A stretch of DNA of 64,000 nucleotides from Sterolibacterium sp. (GTDB lineage: Bacteria > Pseudomonadota > Gammaproteobacteria > Burkholderiales > Rhodocyclaceae), in NCBI GenBank assembly GCA_018062105.1, contig JAGOSV010000005.1:1-64000 (forward strand), written 5' to 3'. Positions 34,873-44,444 of this stretch are shown one piece after another. Made by a program: the position numbers and the translations under genes. The notes below the pieces were generated by a model that did no database searches, was not told the DNA's origin, and saw nothing but the letters and a program-made list of their open reading frames with translations. Every line of letters begins with the position of its first letter. Within the stretch, counting starts at the first letter, position 1.

Positions 34873-36135
34873 ATGAACGCTGGTTTTTACGTCATCATGG
34901 CCGCGCAGTTTTTTTCTGCGCTGGCCGACAATGCCCTGCTGATTGCAGCCATCGCCATTCTGCGTGACTTGCAGGCTCCAGACAGTTATGCGCCGCTGCT
35001 GAAAACATGCTTCACCGTGTCTTATGTGGTTCTGGCGGCCTTTGTCGGGGCGTTTGCCGACTCCATGGCCAAAGGTCGCGTCATGTTCATCAGCAATGGC
35101 ATCAAGGTGCTGGGCTGTGCGCTGATGTTTTTTGATGTCCATCCCCTGCTGGCTTACGCTGTGGTCGGGCTTGGCGCCGCAGCATATTCCCCGGCCAAAT
35201 ATGGCATCCTGACCGAATTGCTGCCGCCGCGATTGCTGGTGGTGGCCAATGGCTGGATCGAGGGTTTGACGGTGCTGGCCATTATTCTGGGGACGGTCAT
35301 CGGCGGACTGCTGATCAAGCCGGAGATTGCTTCTGCACTGCTGTCGTTCGATTTTCCCGGCCTGGATACGGGGATCGATACCGTGCCGGAAATGAATCTG
35401 CTGATTATCGGTACGTTGTATCTGATGGCGGCTGTGTTCAATCTGTATGTCCCGGATACCGGCGTCGATCACCGTGTGCTCAAGCGAAATCCTTTGTATT
35501 TGCTGCACGACTTTGGCAAGTGCGTGCGCTTGCTGTGGCGTGACAAGCTGGGTCAAGTTTCGCTGGCGGTGACCACCCTGTTCTGGGGTGCTGGGGCAAC
35601 CTTGCAATTCATTGTTCTGGCCTGGGCTCATGATGCCTTGCATCTTGATTTGTCCAGAGCCAGCTTGTTGCAGGGTGTGGTGGCCTTCGGTGTGGCTGCA
35701 GGAGCGGTGCTGGCGGCGCGTTTCGTGTCGCTGCGCAGTTCGGTCAAGGTGATCCCGCTGGGGGTGGCCATGGGCGTGGTGGTCATGGTGATGGTTTTTG
35801 TGCAGGATACGGCCGTGGCCATCCCTCTGCTGATTCTGGTTGGCGGCTTGTCCGGCTTTTTCGTGGTGCCGATGAATGCCCTGTTGCAGCACCGGGGGCA
35901 TTTGCTGATGGGGGCCGGGCATTCGATTGCTGTACAGAATTTCAACGAGAACCTGTCCATTCTCGTTATGACCGGGCTGTATTCGGCGATGGTCATGGCA
36001 CACTGGTCCATCTACACCATCATCGCCGTGTTTGCGAGTTTTGTCATGGCTTGCATGCTGTTCATCTGGAATCACCATGAACGAAATCAGCGAACATTCG
36101 ATGCCGTGTCCTTGCTGGAAGATCGCAGGCATTGA
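34873..36135 (+). CDS. lplT: Lysophospholipid transporter LplT
   Basis: A 420-residue major-facilitator protein with about twelve membrane segments, starting MNAGFYVIMAAQFFSALADNALLIAA. LplT flips lyso-phosphatidylethanolamine back into the cell for re-acylation by Aas. Typical features are ADNALLIAAIAIL, AYSPAKYGILTELLPPRLLV and GWIEGLTVLAIILGT. The start ATG 34873 places the first membrane segment at residue 4. The acyltransferase partner (aas) is not adjacent here. It lies 115 bases after alaS. Confidence 0.93.
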   Translation: MNAGFYVIMAAQFFSALADNALLIAAIAILRDLQAPDSYAPLLKTCFTVSYVVLAAFVGAFADSMAKGRVMFISNGIKVLGCALMFFDVHPLLAYAVVGLGAAAYSPAKYGILTELLPPRLLVVANGWIEGLTVLAIILGTVIGGLLIKPEIASALLSFDFPGLDTGIDTVPEMNLLIIGTLYLMAAVFNLYVPDTGVDHRVLKRNPLYLLHDFGKCVRLLWRDKLGQVSLAVTTLFWGAGATLQFIVLAWAHDALHLDLSRASLLQGVVAFGVAAGAVLAARFVSLRSSVKVIPLGVAMGVVVMVMVFVQDTAVAIPLLILVGGLSGFFVVPMNALLQHRGHLLMGAGHSIAVQNFNENLSILVMTGLYSAMVMAHWSIYTIIAVFASFVMACMLFIWNHHERNQRTFDAVSLLEDRRH

Positions 36136-36324
36136 GCTGTGGCGAGGGCAGGCACTACTGGGTCACTACCGGGCATCGTCGCGCGGTTGATGCAGGGTTG
36201 GTGTAGAATGACCCGCTTGTATCGAGACAGGTTGCGCTGCCACCCAGAGCCCGGGTGCGCTGCGAAAAAGTCCTGCCATCTATTGATTTTGCTGCTTTTT
36301 TCGTTATCCGTATCAGGAACTTTC

Positions 36325-37653
36325 ATGCAAACGAACCAAGAAACTGCTGTTCAGGAAACCCAGGCCGTCGTCAATCCGCTGGAACGTCGTCTGGATATGA
36401 CGATCGCGCTGGAGGTCATCGACAAGGATGTCGAGCAGCGCCTCAAGAAAATGGCGCGTACGGTCAAGATGCCGGGTTTTCGCCCGGGCAAGGTGCCGAT
36501 GAATCTGGTGCGACAGCAATATGACTATCAGGCACGCTCCGAGGCCATCGGTGCCGTAGTCGAGCAGTCGTTCAGCGACAAGGCGCGGGAACAGAAGCTG
36601 CGTGTGGCTGGTTATCCGCAGTTCGAGCCGCTGAAAGAGCCATCACCCGGGATGATGGGATTCACCGCCGTGTTCGAGGTCTATCCTGATGTGGTTGTGG
36701 GGGATGTTTCTGCCCAGCAGATCGAGAAACCGACGCTGTCTGTCAGCGATGCGGAAGTCGATAAGACTCTGGAGTTTCTGCGCAAGCAGCAGGCCAGTTT
36801 TGAAGAAACAAGCCGTGCGGCGGCCGAGGGTGACCGGGTTGTCATCGACTTCACGGGGCGGCGCAATGGCGAAGTGTTCCAGGGTGGTCAGGCCAGTGAT
36901 TTCGTGATGCAGTGCGGCGGTGGCCAGATGCTGCCGGATTTTGAAAAGGCGGTTCTGGGGATGTCGGCCGGTGAGACGAAAACCTTTGATCTGACCTTCC
37001 CGGAGGATTATCAGGCCAAGGATCTGGCTGGCCAGACCGTGCAATTTGAAGTGACGGTGAAGCGTGTGGAGGCCGCCGTGTTGCCGCCACTGGATGCAGA
37101 GTTTGCTAAATTGCTGGGGGTTGAGGACGGCGATCTTGCCAAGATGCGCGAGGAGGTCAAGCAAAACCTCGAACGCGAGGTGAAGAAGCGTCTCGATGCG
37201 CGTATCAAGACGCGAGTGATGGATGTGCTGGTGGAGGTTCATCCGATTGCCGTGCCTAAGGCGCTGGTGGCTGCTGAATCCGAGCAGATGACCCGTGCGG
37301 CTATTCAGGATCTCGAGTCGCGTGGCATGTCGGCGAAGAATGTGCCGATACAGCCTTCATGGTTTACCGCGCAGGCCGAGCGTCGCGTCAAGCTGGGGCT
37401 GGTCATTGCCGAGTTGGTCAAGGAAAAGCAGTTGTTCGCCAAGCCCGAGCAGATCCGCACCATGGTCGAGGAATTTGCCGAGCCCTACGAAACACCCTCC
37501 GAAGTGGTGCGCTGGTACTACGAGCAGCCGCAGCGGTTGGCTAACTTCGAGTCCATGGTGCTGGAAGGCAATGTGGTGGACTGGGTACTGGCCAATGCGG
37601 CTGTTAGCGAAAAGCCGGTGATGTTCGATGAAGTGATGGGAATGCGGCCATGA
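36325..37653 (+). CDS. tig: Trigger factor
   Basis: A 442-residue ribosome-bound chaperone and prolyl isomerase. The N-terminal ribosome-docking loop is visible as [14 protein letters not shown] (signature GFRxGxxP) near residues 50-63. The FKBP domain (about 155-245) contains [14 protein letters not shown] and [20 protein letters not shown], and a helical C-terminal domain follows. Length fits (432-450). The start is ATG 36325 with AGGAA upstream; a longer frame adds a hydrophobic segment that would be out of place. It overlaps clpP by ATGA. Confidence 0.96.
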   Translation: MQTNQETAVQETQAVVNPLERRLDMTIALEVIDKDVEQRLKKMARTVKMPGFRPGKVPMNLVRQQYDYQARSEAIGAVVEQSFSDKAREQKLRVAGYPQFEPLKEPSPGMMGFTAVFEVYPDVVVGDVSAQQIEKPTLSVSDAEVDKTLEFLRKQQASFEETSRAAAEGDRVVIDFTGRRNGEVFQGGQASDFVMQCGGGQMLPDFEKAVLGMSAGETKTFDLTFPEDYQAKDLAGQTVQFEVTVKRVEAAVLPPLDAEFAKLLGVEDGDLAKMREEVKQNLEREVKKRLDARIKTRVMDVLVEVHPIAVPKALVAAESEQMTRAAIQDLESRGMSAKNVPIQPSWFTAQAERRVKLGLVIAELVKEKQLFAKPEQIRTMVEEFAEPYETPSEVVRWYYEQPQRLANFESMVLEGNVVDWVLANAAVSEKPVMFDEVMGMRP

Positions 37654-38303
37654 TGAAGGGAGCCATGCAGCATACGGCAGGGGATGGGGCTCCGGAGATG
37701 TTGGGACTGGTGCCCATGGTCATCGAGACCAGCGGGCGGGGCGAGCGTGCCTACGACATCTATTCGCGTTTGCTGCGTGAGCGCGTGGTGTTTCTGGTGG
37801 GGCCGGTGAATGATGCGACGGCGAATCTGGTGGTTGCCCAACTGTTGTTCCTGGAGTCGGAAAATCCGGACAAGGACATTCATCTCTACATCAATTCGCC
37901 AGGTGGTTCGGTGACGGCCGGTCTGGCGATTTATGACACGATGCAGTTCATCAAGCCGGATGTGTCGACGCTGTGCATCGGCCAGGCGGCTAGCATGGGG
38001 GCCTTCCTGCTGACGGCTGGAGCAAAGGGCAAGCGCTTCTGTCTGCCTAATTCGCGGGTCATGATCCATCAGCCGATGGGTGGTTTTCAGGGGCAGGCGT
38101 CCGACATCGAGATTCATGCCAAGGAAATTCTTTATCTGAAGCAGAAGCTCAATCGCATGATGGCGGAGCATACCGGCCAGAAGAACGAGCGCATCGAGCG
38201 GGATACGGATCGCGACAACTTCCTTTCGGCAGCCGAGGCGGTCGAGTATGGCATCGTCGATCAGGTGCTCGAACGGCGCGCCGATGAGGCAGCACCCAAG
38301 TAA
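37650..38303 (+). CDS. clpP: ATP-dependent Clp protease proteolytic subunit
   Basis: A 217-residue serine protease forming the tetradecameric chamber served by ClpX/ClpA. Catalytic Ser lies in [11 protein letters not shown] (near 115) and His in [13 protein letters not shown] (near 140). The Asp region is [22 protein letters not shown] short N-terminal propeptide precedes [21 protein letters not shown]. Translation is coupled to tig through ATGA, and clpX follows after 184 bases, a standard proteostasis block. Confidence 0.97.
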   Translation: MMKGAMQHTAGDGAPEMLGLVPMVIETSGRGERAYDIYSRLLRERVVFLVGPVNDATANLVVAQLLFLESENPDKDIHLYINSPGGSVTAGLAIYDTMQFIKPDVSTLCIGQAASMGAFLLTAGAKGKRFCLPNSRVMIHQPMGGFQGQASDIEIHAKEILYLKQKLNRMMAEHTGQKNERIERDTDRDNFLSAAEAVEYGIVDQVLERRADEAAPK

Positions 38304-38487
38304 GGTGCGCCGCTGGATGATGCCGATTCGTCCTCAGGGCTGATGCGACTTGCGTAATTGATGGCTGAGGTGGGACGGCTGCCGATGCCCGTGTTTGCGC
38401 TGCTGCAGTGTTGTGTTGTTGCGCTACACTGCCTGTTGCAGGCGCGGGTTTCAGGCAAACGGAAACAGAAACGGGAACGAGAACACT

Positions 38488-39765
38488 ATGGCACAGAAAA
38501 AATCGGGTCAGGAAAAGATGCTCTACTGCTCTTTCTGCAGCAAGAGTCAGCATGAGGTCAAGAAGCTGATTGCCGGCCCGTCCGTGTTCATTTGTGATGA
38601 ATGTATCGATCTGTGCAATGACATCATCCGCGATGAAGTTGCTGCCGGTGACGTGGCGCAGGGCAAGGACAAAGCGCAACTGCCAACACCGAAGGAAATC
38701 TGCACGACGTTGGATCAGTATGTGATCGGCCAGGAAGCTGCCAAGCGCACTCTGTCTGTGGCGGTATACAACCACTACAAACGCCTGCAACATCTGACGG
38801 GGCTGAAGTCAGGAGATGGCGTTGAACTGGCCAAGAGCAATATCCTGTTGATCGGCCCGACGGGTTCGGGCAAGACGCTGCTGGCGCAGACGCTGGCGCG
38901 CCTGCTGAATGTGCCCTTCATGATGGCGGATGCGACGACCCTGACGGAAGCCGGCTATGTGGGTGAGGATGTCGAAAACATCATCCAGAAGCTGCTGCAA
39001 AAGTGTGATTACGAGGTCGAGCAGGCGCAGCGGGGCATCGTGTATATCGATGAAATCGACAAGATTTCGCGTAAATCAGAGAACCCTTCGATTACCCGCG
39101 ATGTTTCGGGCGAAGGGGTGCAGCAGGCGCTGCTCAAGCTGATCGAGGGGACGACTGCTTCGGTGCCGCCGCAAGGTGGGCGCAAGCATCCGAACCAGGA
39201 TTTTGTCCAGGTTGATACCACCAACATCCTGTTCATCTGCGGCGGTGCGTTTGATGGTCTCGACAAGGTTATCCGTAACCGCTCGGAGCGCAGCGGCATC
39301 GGCTTCGGGGCCGAGGTCAAGAGCCGTGATGCCACCAATATTTCAGACACCCTGCGGCAGATCGAGCCCGAGGATCTGATCAAGTTTGGCCTGATTCCGG
39401 AGTTTGTCGGGCGTCTGCCCGTGGTGGCGACGCTCAATGAACTCGATGAGGCGGCATTGATCCAGATTCTGGTCGAGCCGAAGAATGCTCTGGTCAAGCA
39501 ATACCAGAAGCTCTTTCAGATGGAAGGGGTGGAACTTGAAGTGCGCCCCAATGCCTTGCAGGCCATTGCCCGTAAGGCCATCGCTCGCAAGGCAGGGGCG
39601 CGGGGTTTGCGCTCCATTCTGGAAAGCGTGCTGCTGGATACGATGTATGAGCTGCCTGGCCTGGAGCGTGTGACCAAGGTGGTCATCGACGAAGGTATGG
39701 TCGAACATGGCACCCCGGCCATGCTCATTTACGCCGACGCACCGGCCGATAAGATCGCCAGCTGA
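38488..39765 (+). CDS. clpX: ATP-dependent Clp protease ATPase subunit ClpX
   Basis: A 425-residue AAA+ unfoldase. The zinc-binding domain uses Cys14, Cys17, Cys36 and Cys39 (CSFC, CDEC). Walker [18 protein letters not shown] is near 118, Walker [12 protein letters not shown] and sensor/arginine regions follow, and the IGF-type ClpP-docking loop appears as [10 protein letters not shown]. The start is ATG 38488 ([12 protein letters not shown]). A longer frame upstream has no similarity. Confidence 0.97.
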   Translation: MAQKKSGQEKMLYCSFCSKSQHEVKKLIAGPSVFICDECIDLCNDIIRDEVAAGDVAQGKDKAQLPTPKEICTTLDQYVIGQEAAKRTLSVAVYNHYKRLQHLTGLKSGDGVELAKSNILLIGPTGSGKTLLAQTLARLLNVPFMMADATTLTEAGYVGEDVENIIQKLLQKCDYEVEQAQRGIVYIDEIDKISRKSENPSITRDVSGEGVQQALLKLIEGTTASVPPQGGRKHPNQDFVQVDTTNILFICGGAFDGLDKVIRNRSERSGIGFGAEVKSRDATNISDTLRQIEPEDLIKFGLIPEFVGRLPVVATLNELDEAALIQILVEPKNALVKQYQKLFQMEGVELEVRPNALQAIARKAIARKAGARGLRSILESVLLDTMYELPGLERVTKVVIDEGMVEHGTPAMLIYADAPADKIAS

Positions 39766-39996
39766 ACGTAACCGGGGCTGGGAAGCGCCCAGTGTTGGCG
39801 GCGTTGGTTGGCTACGATATCTGCTGCTGCGCCCGTGGGTTTTGGCTCTGGGCTGGCGGTGATTCGCTGATCCGGGCGGATAGTGCGGATGGTTTGGATG
39901 GTGCGGGCTTGCATCCTCCGGCATCACTGCATGGATCATTCTTTCCCCATCATGTCGGCCCCTGCTGCGAGGCGTATCATGCACGGATGGATTGCG

Positions 39997-40024
39997 CTTG
40001 AAATGCCCGTTTTTGCCCCAATCT
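39997..40024 (+). promoter_or_regulatory. Sigma-32 heat-shock promoter of lon
   Basis: CTTGAAA (39997-40003), a 12-base spacer and CCCCAATCT (40016-40024) closely match the RpoH consensus (CTTGAAA, 11-15 bases, CCCCATnT). It lies just upstream of the lon start at 40061, giving a leader of about 30 bases. Lon is a known heat-shock gene in proteobacteria. Confidence 0.85.
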
Positions 40025-40060
40025 CCGGCGTTGGCTGCACTCAATCAAAAGGATGACGAC

Positions 40061-42493
40061 ATGTCGAGCGAACTGGAACAACTAGCAGAAACCCTGGAAT
40101 TGCCCCTCTTGCCGTTACGCGATGTGGTCGTTTTTCCGCATATGGTGATTCCGCTGTTTGTTGGGCGGCCGAAATCGATCAAGGCGCTCGACATGGCGAT
40201 GGAGTCCGGCAAAGGTATTTTGCTGGTGGCACAAAAGTCTGCGGCCAAGGATGAGCCCGATGTGGAGGATATGTATCGGGTGGGCTGTATTGCCAGCATC
40301 CTGCAGATGCTCAAATTGCCGGATGGAACGGTGAAGGTGTTGGTCGAAGGCGTACAGCGTGCCCGTCTGGGGCGTATCGAGGATCGCCATGAGCTGTTCG
40401 TGGCTGAAGTTGCCCCGATCCCGGTCGATGAAGGCAGCGCCCATGAAGTCGAGGCCATGCGCCGGGCCATCCTGGCGCAGTTCGATCAATACACCAAGCT
40501 CAACAAGAAAATTCCGCCCGAAGTACTGTCTTCCCTGTCGGGTATCGAGGATGCTGGGCGACTGGCCGATACCATTGCGGCGCATTTGCCCTTCAAGCTG
40601 GAGAATAAGCAGGAAGTGCTGGAAATTGCCGAGGTGGCCGGGCGCCTCGAGAAGCTGTTGTCTCAGCTCGAAGCCGAGCTTGACATCCTGCAGGTCGAAA
40701 AGCGCATCCGCGGCCGCGTCAAGCGCCAGATGGAGAAAAGCCAGCGCGAGTATTACCTGAATGAACAGGTCAAGGCCATCCAGAAAGAGCTCGGTGAAGG
40801 CGAGGAAGGGGCCGAACTCGACGAGATGGAAAAGAAGATCAAGGATGTCGGCATGCCCAAGGAGGCACTGGCCAAGGCACAGGGCGAGCTGAAGAAGCTG
40901 AAACTGATGTCGCCGATGTCAGCTGAAGCCACCGTCGTGCGCAATTACATCGAAACCTTGATCGCTCTGCCCTGGAAAAAGAAGAGCCGCACCGACAAAG
41001 ACCTCTCGGCGGCGGTCAAGGTGCTGGACAAGGATCATTACGGCCTCGACAAGGTCAAGGAGCGCATCGTCGAGTATCTGGCGGTGCAGCAACGCGTCGA
41101 CAAGCTGAAGGCACCGATCCTGTGTCTTGTGGGGCCGCCGGGGGTGGGCAAGACCTCGCTGGGGCAGTCGATCGCCAAGGCAACCAATCGCAAGTTCGTT
41201 CGCATGTCGCTGGGCGGGGTGCGTGACGAGTCTGAGATTCGCGGCCACCGCCGTACCTACATCGGCTCCATGCCGGGCAAGATCCTGCAGAACATGAGCA
41301 AGGTCGGTGTGCGTAATCCACTGTTCCTGCTCGATGAAGTTGACAAGATGGGGCAGGATTTCCGTGGGGATCCAAGCGCGGCACTGCTCGAGGTGCTCGA
41401 TCCGGAGCAGAACTCAACCTTTGTCGATCATTATGTCGAGGTCGAGTACGATCTTTCGGATGTCATGTTCGTGGCCACGGCCAACACACTCAATATTCCG
41501 GCACCCTTGCTCGACCGCATGGAAGTGATCCGTCTGTCCGGTTACACAGAAGACGAAAAGATCAACATCGCCACGCGTTACCTGCTGCCCAAGCAGCTCA
41601 AGGCCAATGGCATAAAGCGGGATGAGCTGACGGTGACGGAAGATGCACTACGCGACATCGTCCGTTATTACACGCGTGAAGCCGGGGTGCGTTCGCTCGA
41701 CCGGGATATTTCCAAGATATGCCGCAAGGTCGTGCGGGCTCTGGTACTGCGCCAGCGCAAGACCAGGGTCATCGTCAACGCGAAGAACCTCGATAAATAC
41801 CTAGGGGTGCGGCGTTATTCCTTCGGCATTGCCGAGAAGGAAAACCAGATCGGCCAGGTGACGGGGCTGGCCTGGACCGAGGTGGGCGGCGAGCTGCTGA
41901 CCATCGAGGCGGTGGCCGTGCCGGGTAAGGGCAAGACCATGACGACGGGCAAGCTCGGTGAAGTCATGCAGGAATCCATTCAGGCAGCCTTGACCGTAGT
42001 GCGGCGGCGGGCAAAGAACTTCGGCATCGCCGAGGATTTCTACCAGAAGAACGACCTGCATATCCACCTACCGGAAGGTGCCACACCCAAGGATGGCCCA
42101 TCGGCAGGTGCCGCCATTACCACGGCGCTGGTGTCCGTGCTGACCGGTATCCCGGTGCGTGCCGACATCGCCATGACGGGTGAAATCACGCTGCGCGGCG
42201 AGGTGCTGCCCATTGGTGGATTGAAAGAAAAATTGTTGGCGGCAGTACGGGGAGGCATACGCACCGCGCTGATCCCGGAAGAAAACGTCAAGGATCTGGC
42301 CGAAATCCAGGAATCCATCAAGAACCGTATCGAGATCATTCCCGTGCGCTGGATCGACAAGGTGCTGCAACTGGCACTGGAACGCATGCCGGAGCCGGCG
42401 ACCGAGGATGCCGCCACCGCCACGGCGAAAGAAGAGGGGGGTGTGCGTCCTGCCCAGGAAGAAGAGCGGGGTGGAGGATTGTTGCCACATTGA
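40061..42493 (+). CDS. lon: ATP-dependent protease Lon
   Basis: An 810-residue AAA+ serine-lysine protease that degrades damaged and regulatory proteins. The N-terminal substrate domain starts LPLLPLRDVVVFPHMVIPLF. Coiled regions lie around residues 200-290. Walker A GPPGVGKTSLGQSI is near 357, and Walker B is LFLLDEVDKM. The protease domain contains catalytic Ser in KDGPSAGAA (near 681) and Lys in GGLKEKLLAA (near 723). An Ala/Thr/Glu-rich tail (about 780-810) is extra relative to E. coli (784). AAGGA precedes ATG 40061. Confidence 0.97.
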   Translation: MSSELEQLAETLELPLLPLRDVVVFPHMVIPLFVGRPKSIKALDMAMESGKGILLVAQKSAAKDEPDVEDMYRVGCIASILQMLKLPDGTVKVLVEGVQRARLGRIEDRHELFVAEVAPIPVDEGSAHEVEAMRRAILAQFDQYTKLNKKIPPEVLSSLSGIEDAGRLADTIAAHLPFKLENKQEVLEIAEVAGRLEKLLSQLEAELDILQVEKRIRGRVKRQMEKSQREYYLNEQVKAIQKELGEGEEGAELDEMEKKIKDVGMPKEALAKAQGELKKLKLMSPMSAEATVVRNYIETLIALPWKKKSRTDKDLSAAVKVLDKDHYGLDKVKERIVEYLAVQQRVDKLKAPILCLVGPPGVGKTSLGQSIAKATNRKFVRMSLGGVRDESEIRGHRRTYIGSMPGKILQNMSKVGVRNPLFLLDEVDKMGQDFRGDPSAALLEVLDPEQNSTFVDHYVEVEYDLSDVMFVATANTLNIPAPLLDRMEVIRLSGYTEDEKINIATRYLLPKQLKANGIKRDELTVTEDALRDIVRYYTREAGVRSLDRDISKICRKVVRALVLRQRKTRVIVNAKNLDKYLGVRRYSFGIAEKENQIGQVTGLAWTEVGGELLTIEAVAVPGKGKTMTTGKLGEVMQESIQAALTVVRRRAKNFGIAEDFYQKNDLHIHLPEGATPKDGPSAGAAITTALVSVLTGIPVRADIAMTGEITLRGEVLPIGGLKEKLLAAVRGGIRTALIPEENVKDLAEIQESIKNRIEIIPVRWIDKVLQLALERMPEPATEDAATATAKEEGGVRPAQEEERGGGLLPH

Positions 42494-42521
42494 TGGCACG
42501 CGCCGGTAGATGGAAAGTGTA

Positions 42522-42560
42522 GACGGGCGGCCTCCGCGTTTTCGGAGCCGCCCGTTTTTT
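42522..42560 (+). terminator. Intrinsic terminator of lon
   Basis: ACGGGCGGCCTCCG (42522-42535) pairs with CGGAGCCGCCCGT (42543-42555), with one unpaired base, around a short loop, then six T. Strong rho-independent terminator 28 bases after lon. Confidence 0.92.
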
Positions 42561-42658
42561 GTGCTTGACGGCCTGTTTGCAGATTCCTGTGGGATACTCA
42601 CCGCGTCGTGGTGGGTGACAACCGAAGCAATCGATAATCACATCGGAGGGGTGGGCGC

Positions 42659-42931
42659 ATGAAAAAATCGGAGCTGATCGAACAGATGGCGGAAACTGCT
42701 GATATTTCCAAGGCCGCAGCGGCTCGTGCGCTGGATGCCGCCATAGGTGTCATCAAGGGCAGCCTGAAAAAGGGGCAGACGGTGAGCTTGCCCGGGTTTG
42801 GCACGTTTTATACGATCAAGCGTAGCGCCCGTGACGGACGCAATCCCCGCACCGGTGCCCTGTTGAAGATTGCTGCTGCCCGTGTCCCCAAGTTTCGCCC
42901 TGGCAAAACCTTGAAAGATTCAGTAAAATAG
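42659..42931 (+). CDS. hupB: DNA-binding protein HU-beta
   Basis: A 90-residue HU-type nucleoid protein: [20 protein letters not shown] at the N-terminal helices, then the conserved [19 protein letters not shown] and the DNA arm [12 protein letters not shown], ending [19 protein letters not shown] upstream is a good ribosome site. The stop is only 8 bases from tRNA-Val, so mRNA and tRNA probably share one transcript. Confidence 0.97.
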   Translation: MKKSELIEQMAETADISKAAAARALDAAIGVIKGSLKKGQTVSLPGFGTFYTIKRSARDGRNPRTGALLKIAAARVPKFRPGKTLKDSVK

Positions 42932-42939
42932 CCAGCTTC

Positions 42940-43015
42940 GGGCGCTTAGCTCAGTTGGTAGAGCGTCTGCCTTACACGCAGAATGTCGGCGGTTCGACCC
43001 CGTCAGCGCCCACCA
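42940..43015 (+). tRNA. tRNA-Val (TAC)
   Basis: A 76-nt tRNA with encoded CCA: acceptor GGGCGCT/AGCGCCC, D-arm TAGCTCAGTTGGTAGAGC, anticodon loop CTTACAC (UAC), T-arm GGTTCGACCCC, discriminator A. Follows hupB by 8 bases, an arrangement known in betaproteobacteria. Confidence 0.97.
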
Positions 43016-43060
43016 GATGAAAGGCAGGATCGTTTGAGTTTGATTCTGTCCAGGTAACAA

Positions 43061-43097
43061 AAAAGCCTGTCACCGAAAACGTGACAGGCTTTTTTGT
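43061..43097. terminator. Bidirectional terminator after tRNA-Val
   Basis: AAAAAGCCTGTCAC (43061-43074) pairs with GTGACAGGCTTTTTT (43082-43096) around CGAAAAC. A-tract and T-tract on both sides make it usable in either direction, ending hupB/tRNA-Val on the plus strand and the PpiC gene on the minus strand. Confidence 0.93.
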
Positions 43098-43210
43098 TGG
43101 GCCTTTTTGGGCCTGTTGGGCCCCTTGTGGCTGTATTGCCTGTAGCCTGTATTACGATAGCGGCCGGGGCGAGAGACTCATGCCCCGGCGGGTTGCTGCA
43201 CTTCTGGCAG

Positions 43211-44026
43211 TTACTGAACCTTGGCCTTGCTCATCAGCTCGGCGATGTGCTTTTCAATCATCTGCTGTTGCAGGCGTTGCGCCAGTTGTGGCTTGGCTTC
43301 CTCGAAGGATGGCAGTTTCAGCTCGCGCACATCCTCCAGCAGGATGACGTGGTAGCCGAAGTCGGATTTGACCGGAATTTCGGTGTATTTGCCTTTTTCC
43401 AGCTTGGTCATGGCCATCGAGAACGGCTTGACGTAGTTGGAGGGGGCTGCCCAACCCAACTCGCCGCCGCGCTCGCGTGAGCCCGGATCTTTGGAATCCT
43501 TGGCCAGGTCATCAAACTTTTCGCCTTTGTCCAGCTTGGCGATGATGGCCTTGGCATCGTCTTCCTTGTCGACCAGGATGTGACGCACCTTGTATTCCTT
43601 GTCCCCTAGGCCGAGCTTGATGGTCTCGTATTCCTTCTTCAGGAGATCGTCGGAGAGGGGATGTTTGCGGACGTAGTCGCCGATGTAGGCGTTGATCAGT
43701 ACGCTCTGGCGCGCCAGCATCAGCTGTGGCAGGACTTGCGGGTTCTTTTCATAGCCTTGCTTGATCGATTCTTGCGACAGCACTTCGCGGCGGATCAGTT
43801 CATCGCGAACCATTTTTTGCAGTTCCGGGCTATTTGGCTGGCCCTGGGCTGTTTGTGCTGCAACCAGTGCATCGGCGCGGCTGGCGGGGATGGGCTTGCC
43901 GTTGACGGTGGCGATGGTGCCACTGGCGGCGTTGCCTGCGGCACTGGCTTGTCCAACAAACACGGGTGCCAGGCTCAGGGCGGTGGCCAGCGCAAAAACT
44001 GAGGAGCGAAGCGTAAAGCGGTTCAT
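43211..44026 (-). CDS. Periplasmic peptidyl-prolyl isomerase, PpiC/parvulin type
   Basis: A 271-residue exported foldase. The signal peptide is MNRFTLRSSVFALATALSLAP followed by VFVGQASA. An N-terminal SurA-like helical part (about 30-130, VNGKPIPASRADALVA, VRDELIRREVLSQESIKQGY) precedes a parvulin domain (about 137-230). The domain shows VRHILVDKEDDAKAII, DLAKDSKDPGSRERGGELGW and IPVKSDFGYHVILLEDVREL. The start ATG 44026 has AAGGAACC upstream; the longer frame above it is not coding. It is commonly found after hupB. Confidence 0.93.
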   Translation of the reverse strand: MNRFTLRSSVFALATALSLAPVFVGQASAAGNAASGTIATVNGKPIPASRADALVAAQTAQGQPNSPELQKMVRDELIRREVLSQESIKQGYEKNPQVLPQLMLARQSVLINAYIGDYVRKHPLSDDLLKKEYETIKLGLGDKEYKVRHILVDKEDDAKAIIAKLDKGEKFDDLAKDSKDPGSRERGGELGWAAPSNYVKPFSMAMTKLEKGKYTEIPVKSDFGYHVILLEDVRELKLPSFEEAKPQLAQRLQQQMIEKHIAELMSKAKVQ

Positions 44027-44444
44027 CGTGGTTCCTTGCAAGGACAGAGGGATGAAAGGGAAGGTGTGGCTGAAAAAAGAAGGGACTTGCAACTGGTGAG
44101 CGGAACGGCATGGATCGGGCATTTCATTTCGTTTCGTTTCGATACTGCTATTGAGCTGCTGCCGAGCCACGCATTTACTGCCCACAAATAGACAGCAAAC
44201 CTCGCCATCATACACCAAGGCTGGAGGCTGTGTTAAGCTCATCCGTCCCTGAAAAGGGCAGCTGAAAAGGGCTGGTAAAGGGACGGTTGTCGGACGGCTG
44301 TCCCGAGTACTTTTTTCGATAGAACCGGCAGGAATTGGATGGTGGCGGCGCGACAATGGCACGCGGCAATGGTTTGATGGCCGGTCTGTTTCATGCCGGT
44401 TTCCTCCTGCTTTTCCGTTCTTCCCATGGCGGGTCAATCTCAAC
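44027..44444. other. Divergent control region between the PpiC gene and the CoA-ligase gene
   Basis: No credible gene in 418 bases. CGTCCCT (44244-44250) and AGGGACG (44279-44285) bracket two near-copies of TGAAAAGGGC, giving a possible stem or operator. A short TTTCG repeat (44121-44141, ATTTCATTTCGTTTCGTTTCG) lies nearer the PpiC gene. No clear promoter hexamer pair was found for either direction. Confidence 0.35.

Noticed and set aside
34729..36132. 467-codon open frame antisense to lplT
   Set aside because: His/Gln-rich translation typical of a shadow of a membrane-protein gene.
36139..36324. N-terminal extension of trigger factor with a hydrophobic stretch
   Set aside because: Trigger factor is cytosolic; the conserved N-terminus and the ribosome site fit ATG 36325. 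The hydrophobic segment is leader sequence read by chance.
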